From Leadbetterella sp. (GTDB taxonomy: Bacteria > Bacteroidota > Bacteroidia > Cytophagales > Spirosomataceae), in contig JAHBUH010000028.1 in assembly GCA_019638185.1 (NCBI GenBank), positions 1-53,657 on the forward strand: DNA of 53,657 nt, read 5' to 3'. Each line of letters starts with the position of its first letter. The first letter of the stretch is position 1. Position numbers and translations under genes: made by a program. Below the pieces are notes generated by a model. It searched no databases. It saw only the letters and a program-made list of their open reading frames with translations, and was not told where the DNA came from. Shown here in pieces: positions 43,991-52,928 of the stretch.

Positions 43991-44413
43991 TTACCGCTTA
44001 TTGTGAAGAAACTTCAATCCCTGGCCAGTATAATACTTAAACTTTTCGTCTGAAGAAACTAAAGTATGACGATCGGCTATTGCATGTGAAACAATGGCAA
44101 AATCATCCGGGTCATTGTGACCGGACTCTGCATCTAGTTTTAGAAGTGTGTTTATATGCCTTTCTGTAAAGAGAAGTATACGAATATTCAGGTTACCGGT
44201 TATTAACTCTAATACGTTTTCATTTTTCCAGCCCTTCTTTGGCTTTATCTTAGCTTTCCTAAGAAGTTGAGATACTTCTATCATAGATACAGAACTCACT
44301 TCACAAATATTATAATCGTCAGAAATGACAGCCATTATATCCCTGTGTATCTTGTATTCTTCTCCACACATAATATACACGAGTATATTTGTGTCTAACA
44401 AATACCTCTTCAT
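43991..44413 (-). CDS. PIN-domain toxin (VapC-like)
   Basis: A 140-residue PIN-domain ribonuclease candidate. The acidic active-site set is visible as D7 (LLDTNIL), E46 (SMIEVSQLL), D104 (NDPDDFAIVSHA) and D122 (SSDEKF). It follows a 50-codon basic gene with a one-base stop/start overlap (TAATG), the usual antitoxin-toxin order. The pair is AT-rich compared with its neighbours, suggesting transfer. Confidence 0.88.
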   Translation of the reverse strand: MKRYLLDTNILVYIMCGEEYKIHRDIMAVISDDYNICEVSSVSMIEVSQLLRKAKIKPKKGWKNENVLELITGNLNIRILLFTERHINTLLKLDAESGHNDPDDFAIVSHAIADRHTLVSSDEKFKYYTGQGLKFLHNKR

Positions 44414-44565
44414 TATTTCAAAACAGCCTTGTGGTCAATGATTTTAAATGCTGCCTGCCCGCTCTTAAACCATTCACCTATTTTAGAAAGTTTCTTCGGT
44501 TCCTCTTCCATGGCTTTGAAGCCCATCTCACTTTTTTTCTTACTTTTTTTTCTTTTGGTTTCCAT
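44413..44565 (-). CDS. Small basic protein, probable antitoxin partner of the PIN toxin
   Basis: A 50-residue frame starting METKRKKSKKKSEMGF and ending FKIIDHKAVLK, very lysine-rich at the N-terminus. The TAA stop and the toxin ATG share a base. No VapB fold (AbrB, RHH or Phd-type) is recognised by eye. Assignment as antitoxin rests on position and coupling only. Confidence 0.65.
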   Translation of the reverse strand: METKRKKSKKKSEMGFKAMEEEPKKLSKIGEWFKSGQAAFKIIDHKAVLK

Positions 44566-44656
44566 AAGTTTTGCTGATTAATGTGCAAATTAAGATAGAT
44601 AAAAATTATTTCTTCTGAACTTCAGATAATAAATGGAGCTTCATGATAAAATTATT

Positions 44657-44998
44657 TCAGACCTCCATCGGCTGCCCCAGCACCACTTCCCGGTGTTTCT
44701 TTCCCCATTTCACAATGCTGATAATGAGGGGTTCCAGTGACTTCCCATGCTCCGTAAGGCTATAAGTTACCCCACTGCCAGAGTCGGGTTCTCTTACCAG
44801 CAGTTTATTCATTTCCAGGTATCGTAGCTCCTTCGTAAGAATACGGGGTGTAATGATATCCAGGTCCCTTTGCAGCTCATTAAAACGCTTTCCCTTATCG
44901 CACAGGCTGGCCAGGATGGCGCCCTTCCATCTCCCGCCAATGATATCTATTACATCCTGAACATCCCGTAGCCATTCCTGCTTTTGCTTATTTCTCAT
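44657..44998 (-). CDS. HxlR-family transcriptional regulator
   Basis: A 113-residue winged-helix regulator: DIIGGRWKGAILASLCDKGKRFNELQRDL, ITPRILTKELRYLEMNKLL and YSLTEHGKSLEPLI. The N-terminal cysteine that many HxlR/YodB-type redox sensors use is absent; the only Cys is in SLCDKG. The open frame begins at 45019 inside the promoter, so I use the Met at 44998. It is divergent from an NAD(P)-binding protein, the gene it likely controls. Confidence 0.88.
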   Translation of the reverse strand: MRNKQKQEWLRDVQDVIDIIGGRWKGAILASLCDKGKRFNELQRDLDIITPRILTKELRYLEMNKLLVREPDSGSGVTYSLTEHGKSLEPLIISIVKWGKKHREVVLGQPMEV

Positions 44999-45016
44999 CC
45001 CATTTTGTACTATCCT

Positions 45017-45024
45017 CAAATATA
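45017..45024 (-). promoter_or_regulatory. -7 element for the HxlR regulator
   Basis: Minus-strand TATATTTG, matching TAnnTTTG, 18 bases before the Met at 44998. The opposite promoter lies at 45069-45076. Confidence 0.55.
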
Positions 45025-45068
45025 GTGGTTTTTTAAGGCTTTATGATGCAATCTCCGGCCGTCATTTT

Positions 45069-45076
45069 TAGATTTG
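45069..45076 (+). promoter_or_regulatory. -7 element for the NAD(P)-binding protein
   Basis: TAGATTTG, matching TAnnTTTG, 23 bases before the ATG at 45100. Confidence 0.55.
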
Positions 45077-45099
45077 CAGCACGACTAAAATCAGAAAAA

Positions 45100-45732
45100 A
45101 TGAATATTGCTGTAATTGGAGCTTCTACCGGTGTAGGCCTTGAAACCGTGAAGCTGGCCTTGCAACGTAACCATACGGTGATCACCCTTTCCCGATCCGC
45201 CATCCCTCTGCCGCCGGATCCTCACCTGAAAACCATTAAGGGAAATGCCCTGCGCAAAGAAGACCTCCGGCTGGTGGTCCACATGGCCGATGCCGTCATT
45301 GTGACGCTGGGGACCGGAACCAGCCGGGCCGCTACCACACTCTACTCCCGGTTTGCACAGGAGCTGACAGAAATTTATAAAGAAGCTCCCCGGAACATCC
45401 CATTCATCATTTTAACGGGATTCGGAGCCGGTGAAAGTATTCATTATTATTCTTTGCCTATACGACTCATCTTCCGGCTTCTGCTGGGAAAGGTCTACGA
45501 GGATAAAACCCGTATGGAAGAAATAATTACTTCTTCTGATCTTCCCTGGGTAATTGTACGGCCGGGATTACTCCGAAACCAGCCATTAACCGGCAGCTAC
45601 CGGGCAGAAACCCATCTCTACAAAGGCATCGGCATAGGGGCCGTTAACCGGGCAGACGTGGCTGATTACATGCTGAAACAGGCCGAGAATCCTACGGCAT
45701 TGCATAACTATGTTTCGCTGACGGGCCGCTGA
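45100..45732 (+). CDS. NAD(P)-binding oxidoreductase (atypical SDR)
   Basis: A 210-residue Rossmann protein of the NAD(P)H-binding NmrA/atypical SDR group. GASTGVGLETVKLALQRNH is the dinucleotide-binding loop; later PFIILTGFGAGES and LPWVIVRPGLL match the group. I use the ATG at 45100, which gives the canonical MNIAVIGAS start and lies just after the promoter. It is paired divergently with an HxlR regulator, a frequent arrangement for electrophile or redox response genes. Confidence 0.85.
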   Translation: MNIAVIGASTGVGLETVKLALQRNHTVITLSRSAIPLPPDPHLKTIKGNALRKEDLRLVVHMADAVIVTLGTGTSRAATTLYSRFAQELTEIYKEAPRNIPFIILTGFGAGESIHYYSLPIRLIFRLLLGKVYEDKTRMEEIITSSDLPWVIVRPGLLRNQPLTGSYRAETHLYKGIGIGAVNRADVADYMLKQAENPTALHNYVSLTGR

Positions 45733-45736
45733 AAAT

Positions 45737-45773
45737 AAAAAATGACCGGCCGGGTTAGCAGCTGGTCATTTTT
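45737..45773. terminator. Hairpin between the oxidoreductase gene and tmRNA
   Basis: AAAAATGACC pairs with GGTCATTTTT. A-runs and T-runs flank both sides of the stem, so it can end the rightward gene and the leftward tmRNA. Confidence 0.75.
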
Positions 45774-45776
45774 AAG

Positions 45777-46151
45777 TGGAGACGCAGGGATTCGAACCCT
45801 GGTCCGAACACGGCTACTGTCAAGCCTTCTACATGTTTAGCCGGTCTTAATTTTCGAGGTCAGAAAGCCGTCCGGCGTACCTGGTCTGACCCTTATCTCC
45901 TCGGATACTATTCAGAAATCAGAAGCCCGTTTCCAAACGCCTCTGCATGTTTGACACCCCTGGGTCCCCTGCGGCAGAGGTTGGCCGGGGAGGGATGTGG
46001 CTTATGCGTAATTTACTCCGAAATTAGGCAGCCATGGCATACGAAGTATTGCCAGTTATTGTTCGGTAGATTTTTTAAATGGAGACCTTCCACCAACTCC
46101 ATACATGCTTATACCCGCAATGGCGTCATGCCGTCAAAACCGGTCGTCCCC
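45777..46151 (-). ncRNA. ssrA: Transfer-messenger RNA (tmRNA)
   Basis: A 375-nt tmRNA. The 5' end GGGGACGACCGGTTTTGACG and the 3' T-arm/acceptor (GGTTCGAATCCCTGCGTCTCC, discriminator A, CCA not encoded) pair as the alanyl tRNA-like domain, GGGGACG/CGTCTCC. The tag frame lies at 46053-46024 on the minus strand and reads GNTSYAMAA then TAA, with a GGC resume codon as best guess. YAMAA-ending tags are known in Bacteroidota/Chlorobi. It rescues stalled ribosomes with SmpB. Confidence 0.93.
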
Positions 46152-46223
46152 ATTGTATAGAGTAAACCGTGCCCGCCTGTATTTGGTTCAGTCCACCGGA
46201 TTTTTTTTCGCCTGTATATAAAA

Positions 46224-46255
46224 ACGCACGGCAGCGGGTATTGGCTGCCGTGCGT
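46224..46255 (-). terminator. Intrinsic terminator of the M28 peptidase gene
   Basis: Stem ACGCACGGCAG/CTGCCGTGCGT (11 pairs) followed on the minus strand by TTTTTATATA. Confidence 0.88.
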
Positions 46256-46276
46256 CTCTGCTTACAGGACAATAAA

Positions 46277-47770
46277 TTACTTCCCGAACAGCTTATTATA
46301 GGCCTGTTCGTACTTGTCGCCTTTGATCCATTCCGGCGCTTTGGCGCGGTCAGCGATCAGCCGGGCGGCATACGTGTACGACTGTGCATATTTTAGCAGG
46401 TAGCCCTGATCTATATTATCAGGGTTATCTGCTGCCTGATGATAATATTTACTGATTTCCGCATCAAAAGCCGTAAAACCCGGTGAATAAGTAGGAGCAG
46501 GGATGCCCTTTGCGGCCAGGCTTACATTATCTGAACGGTCAAAGAGATTCTGCTCGGGGGCGGGGTCATCCCCTGCGGTAAGCCCGAAAGCGCGCGCAGC
46601 GGTATCAAATTCCTCTTTAACCCCGGTGCGTTCCAGCCCGATGATCGTGATTTTGGTGATGTCGTTATACCCGGCGCCATCGCAATTCATATTAAATACC
46701 GTCTTATTCAGCGGGATCAGCGGATGCTGTGCATAGTAGCGGCTGCCCAGAAGGCCCATTTCTTCCGCTGTATACGCTATAAACAGGATAGACCGCTTCG
46801 GTTTTAGCTGTGTAAAGGCTTCAGCAGCCGTCAGAACGGCCACTGTTCCGAAGGCGTTATCGCGGGCACCGTTAAAGATGGTGTCACCGGCCGATACGTT
46901 TCCTGCACCCGCTCCGTGGCCTACGTGATCATAGTGGGCCGAAAGGACCAGGTATTCTCCTTTCAGCGCCGGATCCGACCCCTCCAGGATACCCGCCACG
47001 TTATACGTAAGAACATCCCGGGTTTCCCGGGCGCCCACATCCAGCTTCACCTTATTTATTTTATTTGCTACCAGTATTTTAGCGGATGTAGAGCTGATCC
47101 ACAGGTGGGGGATCTCTCCGGATTCCGTTCTTTTCATTTTGGTGGAAGTCCGTCCGAAATTGCGTATCACCATATTCCAGGGACGCGGCGAGTTAAATAC
47201 TTCAATGATGGCTACGGCGCCCCTTTCTTTGGCCAGTTTCTGCTTATCCTCTATGGAAGCATAAAGCTGGTTAGGGGCCTCGGCATCAGGAACACCCACA
47301 CTGGTAATGATTACCTTGCCCTTTACATCTACGCCTTTATAATCATCGTAACCCTTATCTTTATCTATCCAGGCATAGGGGAGGTGAACGGTTTTGTACT
47401 CGCCACTAATGCCGTTTCCCTGCATTAACACAAAGTCGGCCCCGATTTTAGCGCTTCCTTCACTGGTGCTGATGGTCCCTTCCAGTGGCGGGGTAACGGT
47501 TTCCAGGGGTACTCTTTGAAAATAGCTGTCGCCGTTAGCCGGCTTCAGCCCCAATGCGCGGAATTGCTCCGCAATATACCGGCCGGCGATCAGGTTACCT
47601 GCCTCACCCGGTTTTCTACCCAGCATTTCGTCTGCCGCCAGGATATTCATGTGTTTGGTAGTCTGGCTTTGCGGAATACTGTATTCAGGAAGATCCTGTA
47701 CCTTTTGTGCAAAAGCGCCCCCGGCCAGAGCCAGCCCTAAAGTCAGAGCAGTAAAAGCTTTTTTATTCAT
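46277..47770 (-). CDS. M28 family metallopeptidase with PA domain
   Basis: A 497-residue exported di-zinc aminopeptidase. The signal peptide ends about GGAFAQ (residue 22). An inserted protease-associated domain lies at about 115-240. The M28 core has zinc ligands in SAHYDHVG, GARDNAFGT, YTAEEMGLLGSRYY, NCDGAG and the C-terminal KYYHQAADNPDN. It probably digests peptides in the periplasm or outside. A -7 element TAATTTTG lies on this strand at 47802-47795. Confidence 0.92.
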   Translation of the reverse strand: MNKKAFTALTLGLALAGGAFAQKVQDLPEYSIPQSQTTKHMNILAADEMLGRKPGEAGNLIAGRYIAEQFRALGLKPANGDSYFQRVPLETVTPPLEGTISTSEGSAKIGADFVLMQGNGISGEYKTVHLPYAWIDKDKGYDDYKGVDVKGKVIITSVGVPDAEAPNQLYASIEDKQKLAKERGAVAIIEVFNSPRPWNMVIRNFGRTSTKMKRTESGEIPHLWISSTSAKILVANKINKVKLDVGARETRDVLTYNVAGILEGSDPALKGEYLVLSAHYDHVGHGAGAGNVSAGDTIFNGARDNAFGTVAVLTAAEAFTQLKPKRSILFIAYTAEEMGLLGSRYYAQHPLIPLNKTVFNMNCDGAGYNDITKITIIGLERTGVKEEFDTAARAFGLTAGDDPAPEQNLFDRSDNVSLAAKGIPAPTYSPGFTAFDAEISKYYHQAADNPDNIDQGYLLKYAQSYTYAARLIADRAKAPEWIKGDKYEQAYNKLFGK

Positions 47771-47794
47771 TGTTTTTGTTTTAGGTTAATCTAC

Positions 47795-47802
47795 CAAAAT
47801 TA
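47795..47802 (-). promoter_or_regulatory. -7 element for the M28 peptidase
   Basis: Minus-strand TAATTTTG, matching TAnnTTTG, 24 bases before the start. Confidence 0.55.
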
Positions 47803-47835
47803 GTGAAAATATTACTCTAAAGGTAGGAATATACG

Positions 47836-47843
47836 TAATTTTG
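47836..47843 (+). promoter_or_regulatory. -7 element for the GNAT gene
   Basis: TAATTTTG, seven bases before the ATG at 47850, implying a very short leader. It overlaps the TTG that would give a longer frame. Confidence 0.5.
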
Positions 47844-47849
47844 TTGCTG

Positions 47850-48431
47850 ATGGAAACAGAAATACGAAAAGCCGAATACCAGGATTCCGCAGCCGTAGCC
47901 GCCCTGCTCTTGCTGGCCATGGAGGAGATCGTCTATGAATTCCTGGGCAAAAAAGATAAAGAGGCCGCCTTTAATTTCATGCATGACCTGGTACGTGCAG
48001 AAAATAACCAGTACTCCTTTCATAACGTATACGTGGCCATCCGGGAAGGGGAGATAGCGGGTGCAGTTAACATCTATGACGGTGCCCTTTTAGCGGAATT
48101 GCGCAAACCCGTAGCTGAATATGTCACGGCCCGGACCCGAAAGCTCTTTCAACCGGAAGATGAAACAGAGGCCGGGGAGTTTTATATGGATTCCATCGGC
48201 GTAGACCCGAAGTGCCAGGGGCAGGGCATAGGCAGAAGCCTGCTCCAATACCTGGTTAGTGAATACGTGGAAAAGCGGGGATTAACCCTGGGATTGCTCG
48301 TAGAAAAGGCCAACCCCTCTGCCCGGAGGCTTTACGAAAAAGTCGGGTTCCGGAAAACAGGGGAGAAGACGCTGGCAGGAAAGGAGATGGATCATCTGCA
48401 AATCGTGCCGGGTTTCTCTCCCGGCCGGTAA
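47850..48431 (+). CDS. GNAT family N-acetyltransferase
   Basis: A 193-residue acetyl-CoA-dependent acetyltransferase. The acetyl-CoA loop is MDSIGVDPKCQGQGIGRSLLQYLV, followed by the motif B region VEKANPSARRLYEKVGFRKTGE. The N-terminal half (AAVAALLLLAMEEIVYEFLG) resembles the subgroup acting on small molecules; the acceptor is unknown. I choose the ATG at 47850 because the frame start at 47841 is a TTG inside the promoter. Confidence 0.88.
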   Translation: METEIRKAEYQDSAAVAALLLLAMEEIVYEFLGKKDKEAAFNFMHDLVRAENNQYSFHNVYVAIREGEIAGAVNIYDGALLAELRKPVAEYVTARTRKLFQPEDETEAGEFYMDSIGVDPKCQGQGIGRSLLQYLVSEYVEKRGLTLGLLVEKANPSARRLYEKVGFRKTGEKTLAGKEMDHLQIVPGFSPGR

Positions 48432-48434
48432 AGA

Positions 48435-50606
48435 TCATTGTCCGGAACCGTCTTTTCGGGCTAACTCCAGTGCTTTTTCCAGGACCTCATCCCGTCCTTC
48501 CCGTATTCCCTGAATGGTAGGCCAGACCATTAGATCCGGTACTATTCCAATCCGTTGGGTTTCCCTTCCGTCCGGATAATATATCCCGATTCCACTAAAC
48601 CAGGTGCTTATATTCCCGGGTAATTCTATTTTGGAGATATTGCCGTCTGCTCCGGCGCTGGGACTGCCCAGGAGGGTGGCGTTCGGATGGAGGCTGTAGG
48701 CCATCACGTGAAATTCTGCGGAACTTTGAGTGGTTTCATCTATCAGAATCAAAACCTTTCCTTTATAATAATGAGGATTCTTTTTCCCGACAGGTAACGG
48801 TTTCTTCATCGTAAAGAGCCCTGGTTCTTTCATATTCCCGCTAGAAGACCTCTCAAAATTTTCAGCTTTGGGAAGCAGGTATCTGGAAAGTTCATAGATC
48901 ACAAAATCAGAGGGATAATTCCTACAATCGATAATAAGGGCCCGGGTATTCTGCAGGGAATCCCATAGGACTCTCAGGTCTTTTACCTTCAGTAACCCGT
49001 TATCGATATAACCGATGTTACTTTCCATTATCTTAAAAGCGCTTGTTCCCGGTGTTTTCGGGTACACCGGTTCCCAGGGTATGGTGGGGAGCTCTTTCCG
49101 GAATGTGTGGCCTTTTCTTTCTATCTGTAATACCATAGTAGAATCATTGGTTCTCAAGAGTTTGGGGGCCATATCCCGCAGTTTAGCTGCCCGGTTAGAG
49201 CCGGGTATATACTTTAACTGCTCCACCACGATCTCACTACTGGATCTCTCCCGGATATGCGTGATCACATCTCCCTTTTCCAGGCCCATATCCGGGGCGC
49301 CGGGATGAAAACCCGTCACTACCGGCCTGTCTTCAATAAAACGGACATGCACCGGGAGCATTCTCTGGCCGAAATAGTTATATACAGGCCCGTTCCAGTC
49401 CATCCCAAACGCATGAGAGTCGTGAATCCGGGCAGTTAATTCCAGTATGGATAATACGTATTCTTCCTGGGAACCGCTTAGTGTTACTTTAGGGATGAAT
49501 TCCTCCAAAACGTCTTTCCAGTCTTCTTCCAGGAGATTTTTATATGGGAAATAATAGTTGATCATGTTCCAATACCGAAAGAGTGACAGTAACTTATACC
49601 CTGAATCGGTCTGATCTTTATACGGGTTTTCATTACGGAAACCGGGATTTTGCACCCAGGGCATCAGTGTGACATAATAATGCTCTCCGTTTCTTTGCGC
49701 ATTTCTGACCTCCCACAGTAACTTAACCACCTCATCCGAAAACCCGGAAGTAGATATCCATTCCAGGTCCGGCGCTATTTTAACCTCTTTATACCGGGCT
49801 GGCTTCCCGGTCTTAAACTTCCCGGGTTTCCTGATCCAATCGGCCAATAGCTTGTTTTTATCCGTATCCGGAGCCAGGTAATGGGGGAGTATCCTGAATA
49901 ATTCATAATCCCAATTGTACTTTCCTTCAGCAATACCCGGGTGGTAATATTTCAAAAATCCCCAGACCAGCCCCAGCTTCTTCAGGTCAGCTATTTGCTC
50001 CTTACTTAAACGGTCTATTTTTATAGAGGAACCGGCATCAAACTCCCTATCCCGTTTCGCCGGGGGTAAAACCACCGGAATCTGTTGAATATCTTTATCG
50101 TCCAGGGTTAGAATAAGGTTATCCAGCCACATTTTACCTTTTCCACTTAGGTAGCCCCCCACGAAAATGGTTTGGATGAGCTGGGGATCATATTCCGCAG
50201 AAACTTCATACACCTTCCAGTCGGTAGTGCCTCCTATATTCACCTCCTTTATTTCTTCTGAGAAACGATTAAAGGGATCCATTCGAATGAATAGACGGGC
50301 AGCACCCTCGTCCACATTCTCCGTTTTTACATATCCTTTCAGTTTCAGCTTTTTACCTTTCATGGGACTCCCTATTTCATACCCCATCCAGACCCAATTT
50401 TCCGGGGTACACTCCATTTTCAGGCTGTTTTTCCCGCTTATTTTAACCAGGGAATCCACCGAAACCGTATACCCGGCAGTGCCCATCTTTTTCCAATCTT
50501 TCGGAAAATCTTTATCTGATTGCTCAAAATCAAGGTTATGGGGAGATTGGGAAGATGCTCCATAAGTCAAAAGCATACAGGCGATACCCAGGATAAGATT
50601 TCTCAT
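48435..50606 (-). CDS. S41 family peptidase with N-terminal carbohydrate-binding-like domain
   Basis: A 723-residue exported protein. A signal peptide (to about 19, GASSQ) is followed by a beta-sandwich domain (about 22-170) resembling a carbohydrate-binding module. A helical middle and a PDZ-like segment (GLEKGDVITHI) come next, then the S41 core with RALIIDCRNYPSDF, ILIDETTQSSAEFHVMAYSL (nucleophile about 627) and GSPSAGADGNISKIELPG. Related to the other S41 protein (28533-29978) only in the core. Its substrate is unknown. Confidence 0.87.
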   Translation of the reverse strand: MRNLILGIACMLLTYGASSQSPHNLDFEQSDKDFPKDWKKMGTAGYTVSVDSLVKISGKNSLKMECTPENWVWMGYEIGSPMKGKKLKLKGYVKTENVDEGAARLFIRMDPFNRFSEEIKEVNIGGTTDWKVYEVSAEYDPQLIQTIFVGGYLSGKGKMWLDNLILTLDDKDIQQIPVVLPPAKRDREFDAGSSIKIDRLSKEQIADLKKLGLVWGFLKYYHPGIAEGKYNWDYELFRILPHYLAPDTDKNKLLADWIRKPGKFKTGKPARYKEVKIAPDLEWISTSGFSDEVVKLLWEVRNAQRNGEHYYVTLMPWVQNPGFRNENPYKDQTDSGYKLLSLFRYWNMINYYFPYKNLLEEDWKDVLEEFIPKVTLSGSQEEYVLSILELTARIHDSHAFGMDWNGPVYNYFGQRMLPVHVRFIEDRPVVTGFHPGAPDMGLEKGDVITHIRERSSSEIVVEQLKYIPGSNRAAKLRDMAPKLLRTNDSTMVLQIERKGHTFRKELPTIPWEPVYPKTPGTSAFKIMESNIGYIDNGLLKVKDLRVLWDSLQNTRALIIDCRNYPSDFVIYELSRYLLPKAENFERSSSGNMKEPGLFTMKKPLPVGKKNPHYYKGKVLILIDETTQSSAEFHVMAYSLHPNATLLGSPSAGADGNISKIELPGNISTWFSGIGIYYPDGRETQRIGIVPDLMVWPTIQGIREGRDEVLEKALELARKDGSGQ

Positions 50607-50675
50607 AGAAGAATAAAACTGATGAGAACAAATTTAAGGTATTTAAACACACTGAAAAGTTAAATTACCTTAACT

Positions 50676-51368
50676 TCACTTCTTCAACAGCTTCTCCCTG
50701 ATCATCAGGAACGCTTCCTCATACGAAGCCCCCACCGGGATTTCCGTCTTATGGACCCAGACAGCGGTGCGGGAAACCTTATCGATCTTGTCGGTGGCCA
50801 CGATATAGGAGCGGTGGAGCCGTACGAATTTTTCGGCGGGCAACTGCTGCAGGGCCTCCTGCAGGGTCTGGCGGCAGAGCAGCTTACGGTCTTTCAGGTG
50901 ATATTCCATGTAATTTCCCTGGGAAATCACAAACAGGATGTCGTCAAAAAAGATCTTTTCCTCCTCCATGCCGGTTTTAAGAAAGATGCTGTCCGCTTCT
51001 GGGGTGTCCGGCTCCAGCGCTTCCAGGGCCTTATTACACGCCTTGGAAAAGCGGGCCAGGGAAAAAGGCTTCATCAGGTAGTCTACGGCATCTACTTCAA
51101 AAGCGTTTACTGCGTACTCGGAATAGGCCGTGGTAAAGATCACTTTGGGTTTCCTGGACAGGGTGCTGAGAAACTCGAAACCCGAAATATCCGGCATCTT
51201 GATGTCCAGGAAGAGAAGGTCCACCTTATTTTGCTGCAAATAGGGGATAGCCTTAAAAGCATCGGTAAATGTAGCTTTTACAGTTAAAAACGGAACTTTT
51301 TCAGCCAACATAGTCACTACTTCCAGGGCTTTAGGCTCATCATCTATGGCTATTGCTTCAATATGCAT
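50676..51368 (-). CDS. LytTR-family response regulator
   Basis: A 230-residue regulator. The receiver has D9/D10, phospho-acceptor D55 in LLFLDIKMPD, FTTAYSEYAV and YLMKPF. The C-terminal LytTR domain includes ILFVISQGNYMEYHL and FVRLHRSYIVATDKI. Its ATG immediately follows the kinase stop codon (51368/51369), so the pair is translationally linked. Confidence 0.94.
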   Translation of the reverse strand: MHIEAIAIDDEPKALEVVTMLAEKVPFLTVKATFTDAFKAIPYLQQNKVDLLFLDIKMPDISGFEFLSTLSRKPKVIFTTAYSEYAVNAFEVDAVDYLMKPFSLARFSKACNKALEALEPDTPEADSIFLKTGMEEEKIFFDDILFVISQGNYMEYHLKDRKLLCRQTLQEALQQLPAEKFVRLHRSYIVATDKIDKVSRTAVWVHKTEIPVGASYEEAFLMIREKLLKK

Positions 51369-52928
51369 TCAGTATTTGAGGGTTAATGAAATAAAAAAAT
51401 CCTGCTCACTCTGCTCGATCACCAGGCGGTGGCGCTGGGGATAAAGTAAATTTAGGCGTCGCCTGACATTTTCCAGTCCTATGCCGTTATTATATTTTTC
51501 AGGGTCGCTTTCCCGGTTCAGATGCAGGCTGTTATGCACTTTAAAAAAGAGGGTTTCTTTATCAAACGTGAGCGTAATATGAATCCAGGACGGCTTAACC
51601 AGGGATATCCCGTGCTTAAATGCATTTTCCACAAAAGGGTTTAAGAGCATGGGCGCTATCCGGATCTCGGCTTCGGGCTGCTGGAGGTTTACGGTGATCC
51701 GGATATCCTGGGTTTCATCGATCCGCATCCGCTGGATATCAATATAATTTTCCAGTTGTTCCACCTCCCGTGAGATCGGGATCAGGTGGTGGTTATTTTC
51801 ATTTAACATAAACCGCATCATATCGCCCAGCTTCTGAATGCCGGCAGCCGTGGTTTCGGCGCTTTCATTCAGTGCCACGGAATAGAGTGTATTCAGGGCA
51901 TTAAACAGGAAATGAGGGTTAACCTGAGCCTTCAGCTGGTCCAGTTCGGCAGATTTCACCGTTACCTGGGCCTGAAGTTTATTTTTTTGCCAGTACATCA
52001 GGTACCGGATGGCTCCCGCTGCTAAGGCCACCGTACCCGTCAGGAGCCCGGTAAGACTGCTTTCCGGAAGAGTGGTCTTAAGCCGCACCCACACCGGCTC
52101 ATAAGTATACCGGAACCCCGCATTCAGCACCTCCAGGATCAGAGCGGAAAAGAAGCATGCGGCGATCACTATAAAAATACCCGAACCGATCCCCCTCCGT
52201 CCCTGGTCCCGGCGAAGTACCTTGTAAAAATAATCCTGTCCAAAGATAAAGGCCACGCCCAGGATCATGATGTAAAATAAATCCATGAGGGTCTGCATTT
52301 CGTACCGGTAGTACCCCAGTACCCCCAGGAATACCAGGAATGCCAATAAGCAGATAATAAACAGGAAATTAATGACCAGGCTGTACATGGACCCTTCCCG
52401 CCTGAATCTATTACATAATGCATAAAACCCCTGGGAGCAGGTCTCGTAAAAAAGTATAGCCCAGAAATATACCAGAGTGTTAGCCAGCAGGCTGATTTTC
52501 CGGGCGCGCATAAAGAAATGAAAATCAGTGGGAAAAAGATGATGCGCACCGGTCAGTTCCCAATAGATCCTGAAACGCTGGTGAATATAATAGCCGGCAA
52601 AGAGCAGCGTAAGCGTAAAAAGCAGGTAAGAAACGCCTATGGAACGGGAGGGCTTCTGCGTAAGGGCGGGAAAGGCATACCGGTGGAATACAAACCAGGC
52701 CAGGTAGACCATCACAGCCAGCAGGGATACGGGAAAAAGAGTATTCCAGAAATGATTATAGTGATCCGGGTAGGTATTGATCAGCCACGCCGGTACCCTG
52801 TTCTCCACCAGGGTATCGATATCCCCGTTAAAACGCTTGGTCTGCGCCAGAAGATAATTCCTGACAAAAAGGATAATTCCCGCCAGAACTACCCAGTTTT
52901 CCCAAAATCGTAGTTTTTTTTCCTCCAT
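51369..52928 (-). CDS. LytS-type sensor histidine kinase, polytopic
   Basis: A 519-residue kinase with about eight membrane helices in residues 10-312, so it has a membrane-embedded sensor, unlike the large periplasmic sensor of the kinase at 4955. The coiled coil (about 315-335) leads to phospho-acceptor H339 in VNPHFLFNALNTLYSV. The N-box is LLNPFVENAFKHGISL and the G-box region NNGIGLENVRRRL. It pairs with the adjacent LytTR regulator. The promoter is not clear; TAATATTG occurs about 35 bp upstream with one mismatch. Confidence 0.93.
   Translation of the reverse strand: MEEKKLRFWENWVVLAGIILFVRNYLLAQTKRFNGDIDTLVENRVPAWLINTYPDHYNHFWNTLFPVSLLAVMVYLAWFVFHRYAFPALTQKPSRSIGVSYLLFTLTLLFAGYYIHQRFRIYWELTGAHHLFPTDFHFFMRARKISLLANTLVYFWAILFYETCSQGFYALCNRFRREGSMYSLVINFLFIICLLAFLVFLGVLGYYRYEMQTLMDLFYIMILGVAFIFGQDYFYKVLRRDQGRRGIGSGIFIVIAACFFSALILEVLNAGFRYTYEPVWVRLKTTLPESSLTGLLTGTVALAAGAIRYLMYWQKNKLQAQVTVKSAELDQLKAQVNPHFLFNALNTLYSVALNESAETTAAGIQKLGDMMRFMLNENNHHLIPISREVEQLENYIDIQRMRIDETQDIRITVNLQQPEAEIRIAPMLLNPFVENAFKHGISLVKPSWIHITLTFDKETLFFKVHNSLHLNRESDPEKYNNGIGLENVRRRLNLLYPQRHRLVIEQSEQDFFISLTLKY

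Noticed and set aside
45951-46160. A 69-codon rightward frame
   Set aside because: It lies inside the tmRNA gene on the opposite strand.
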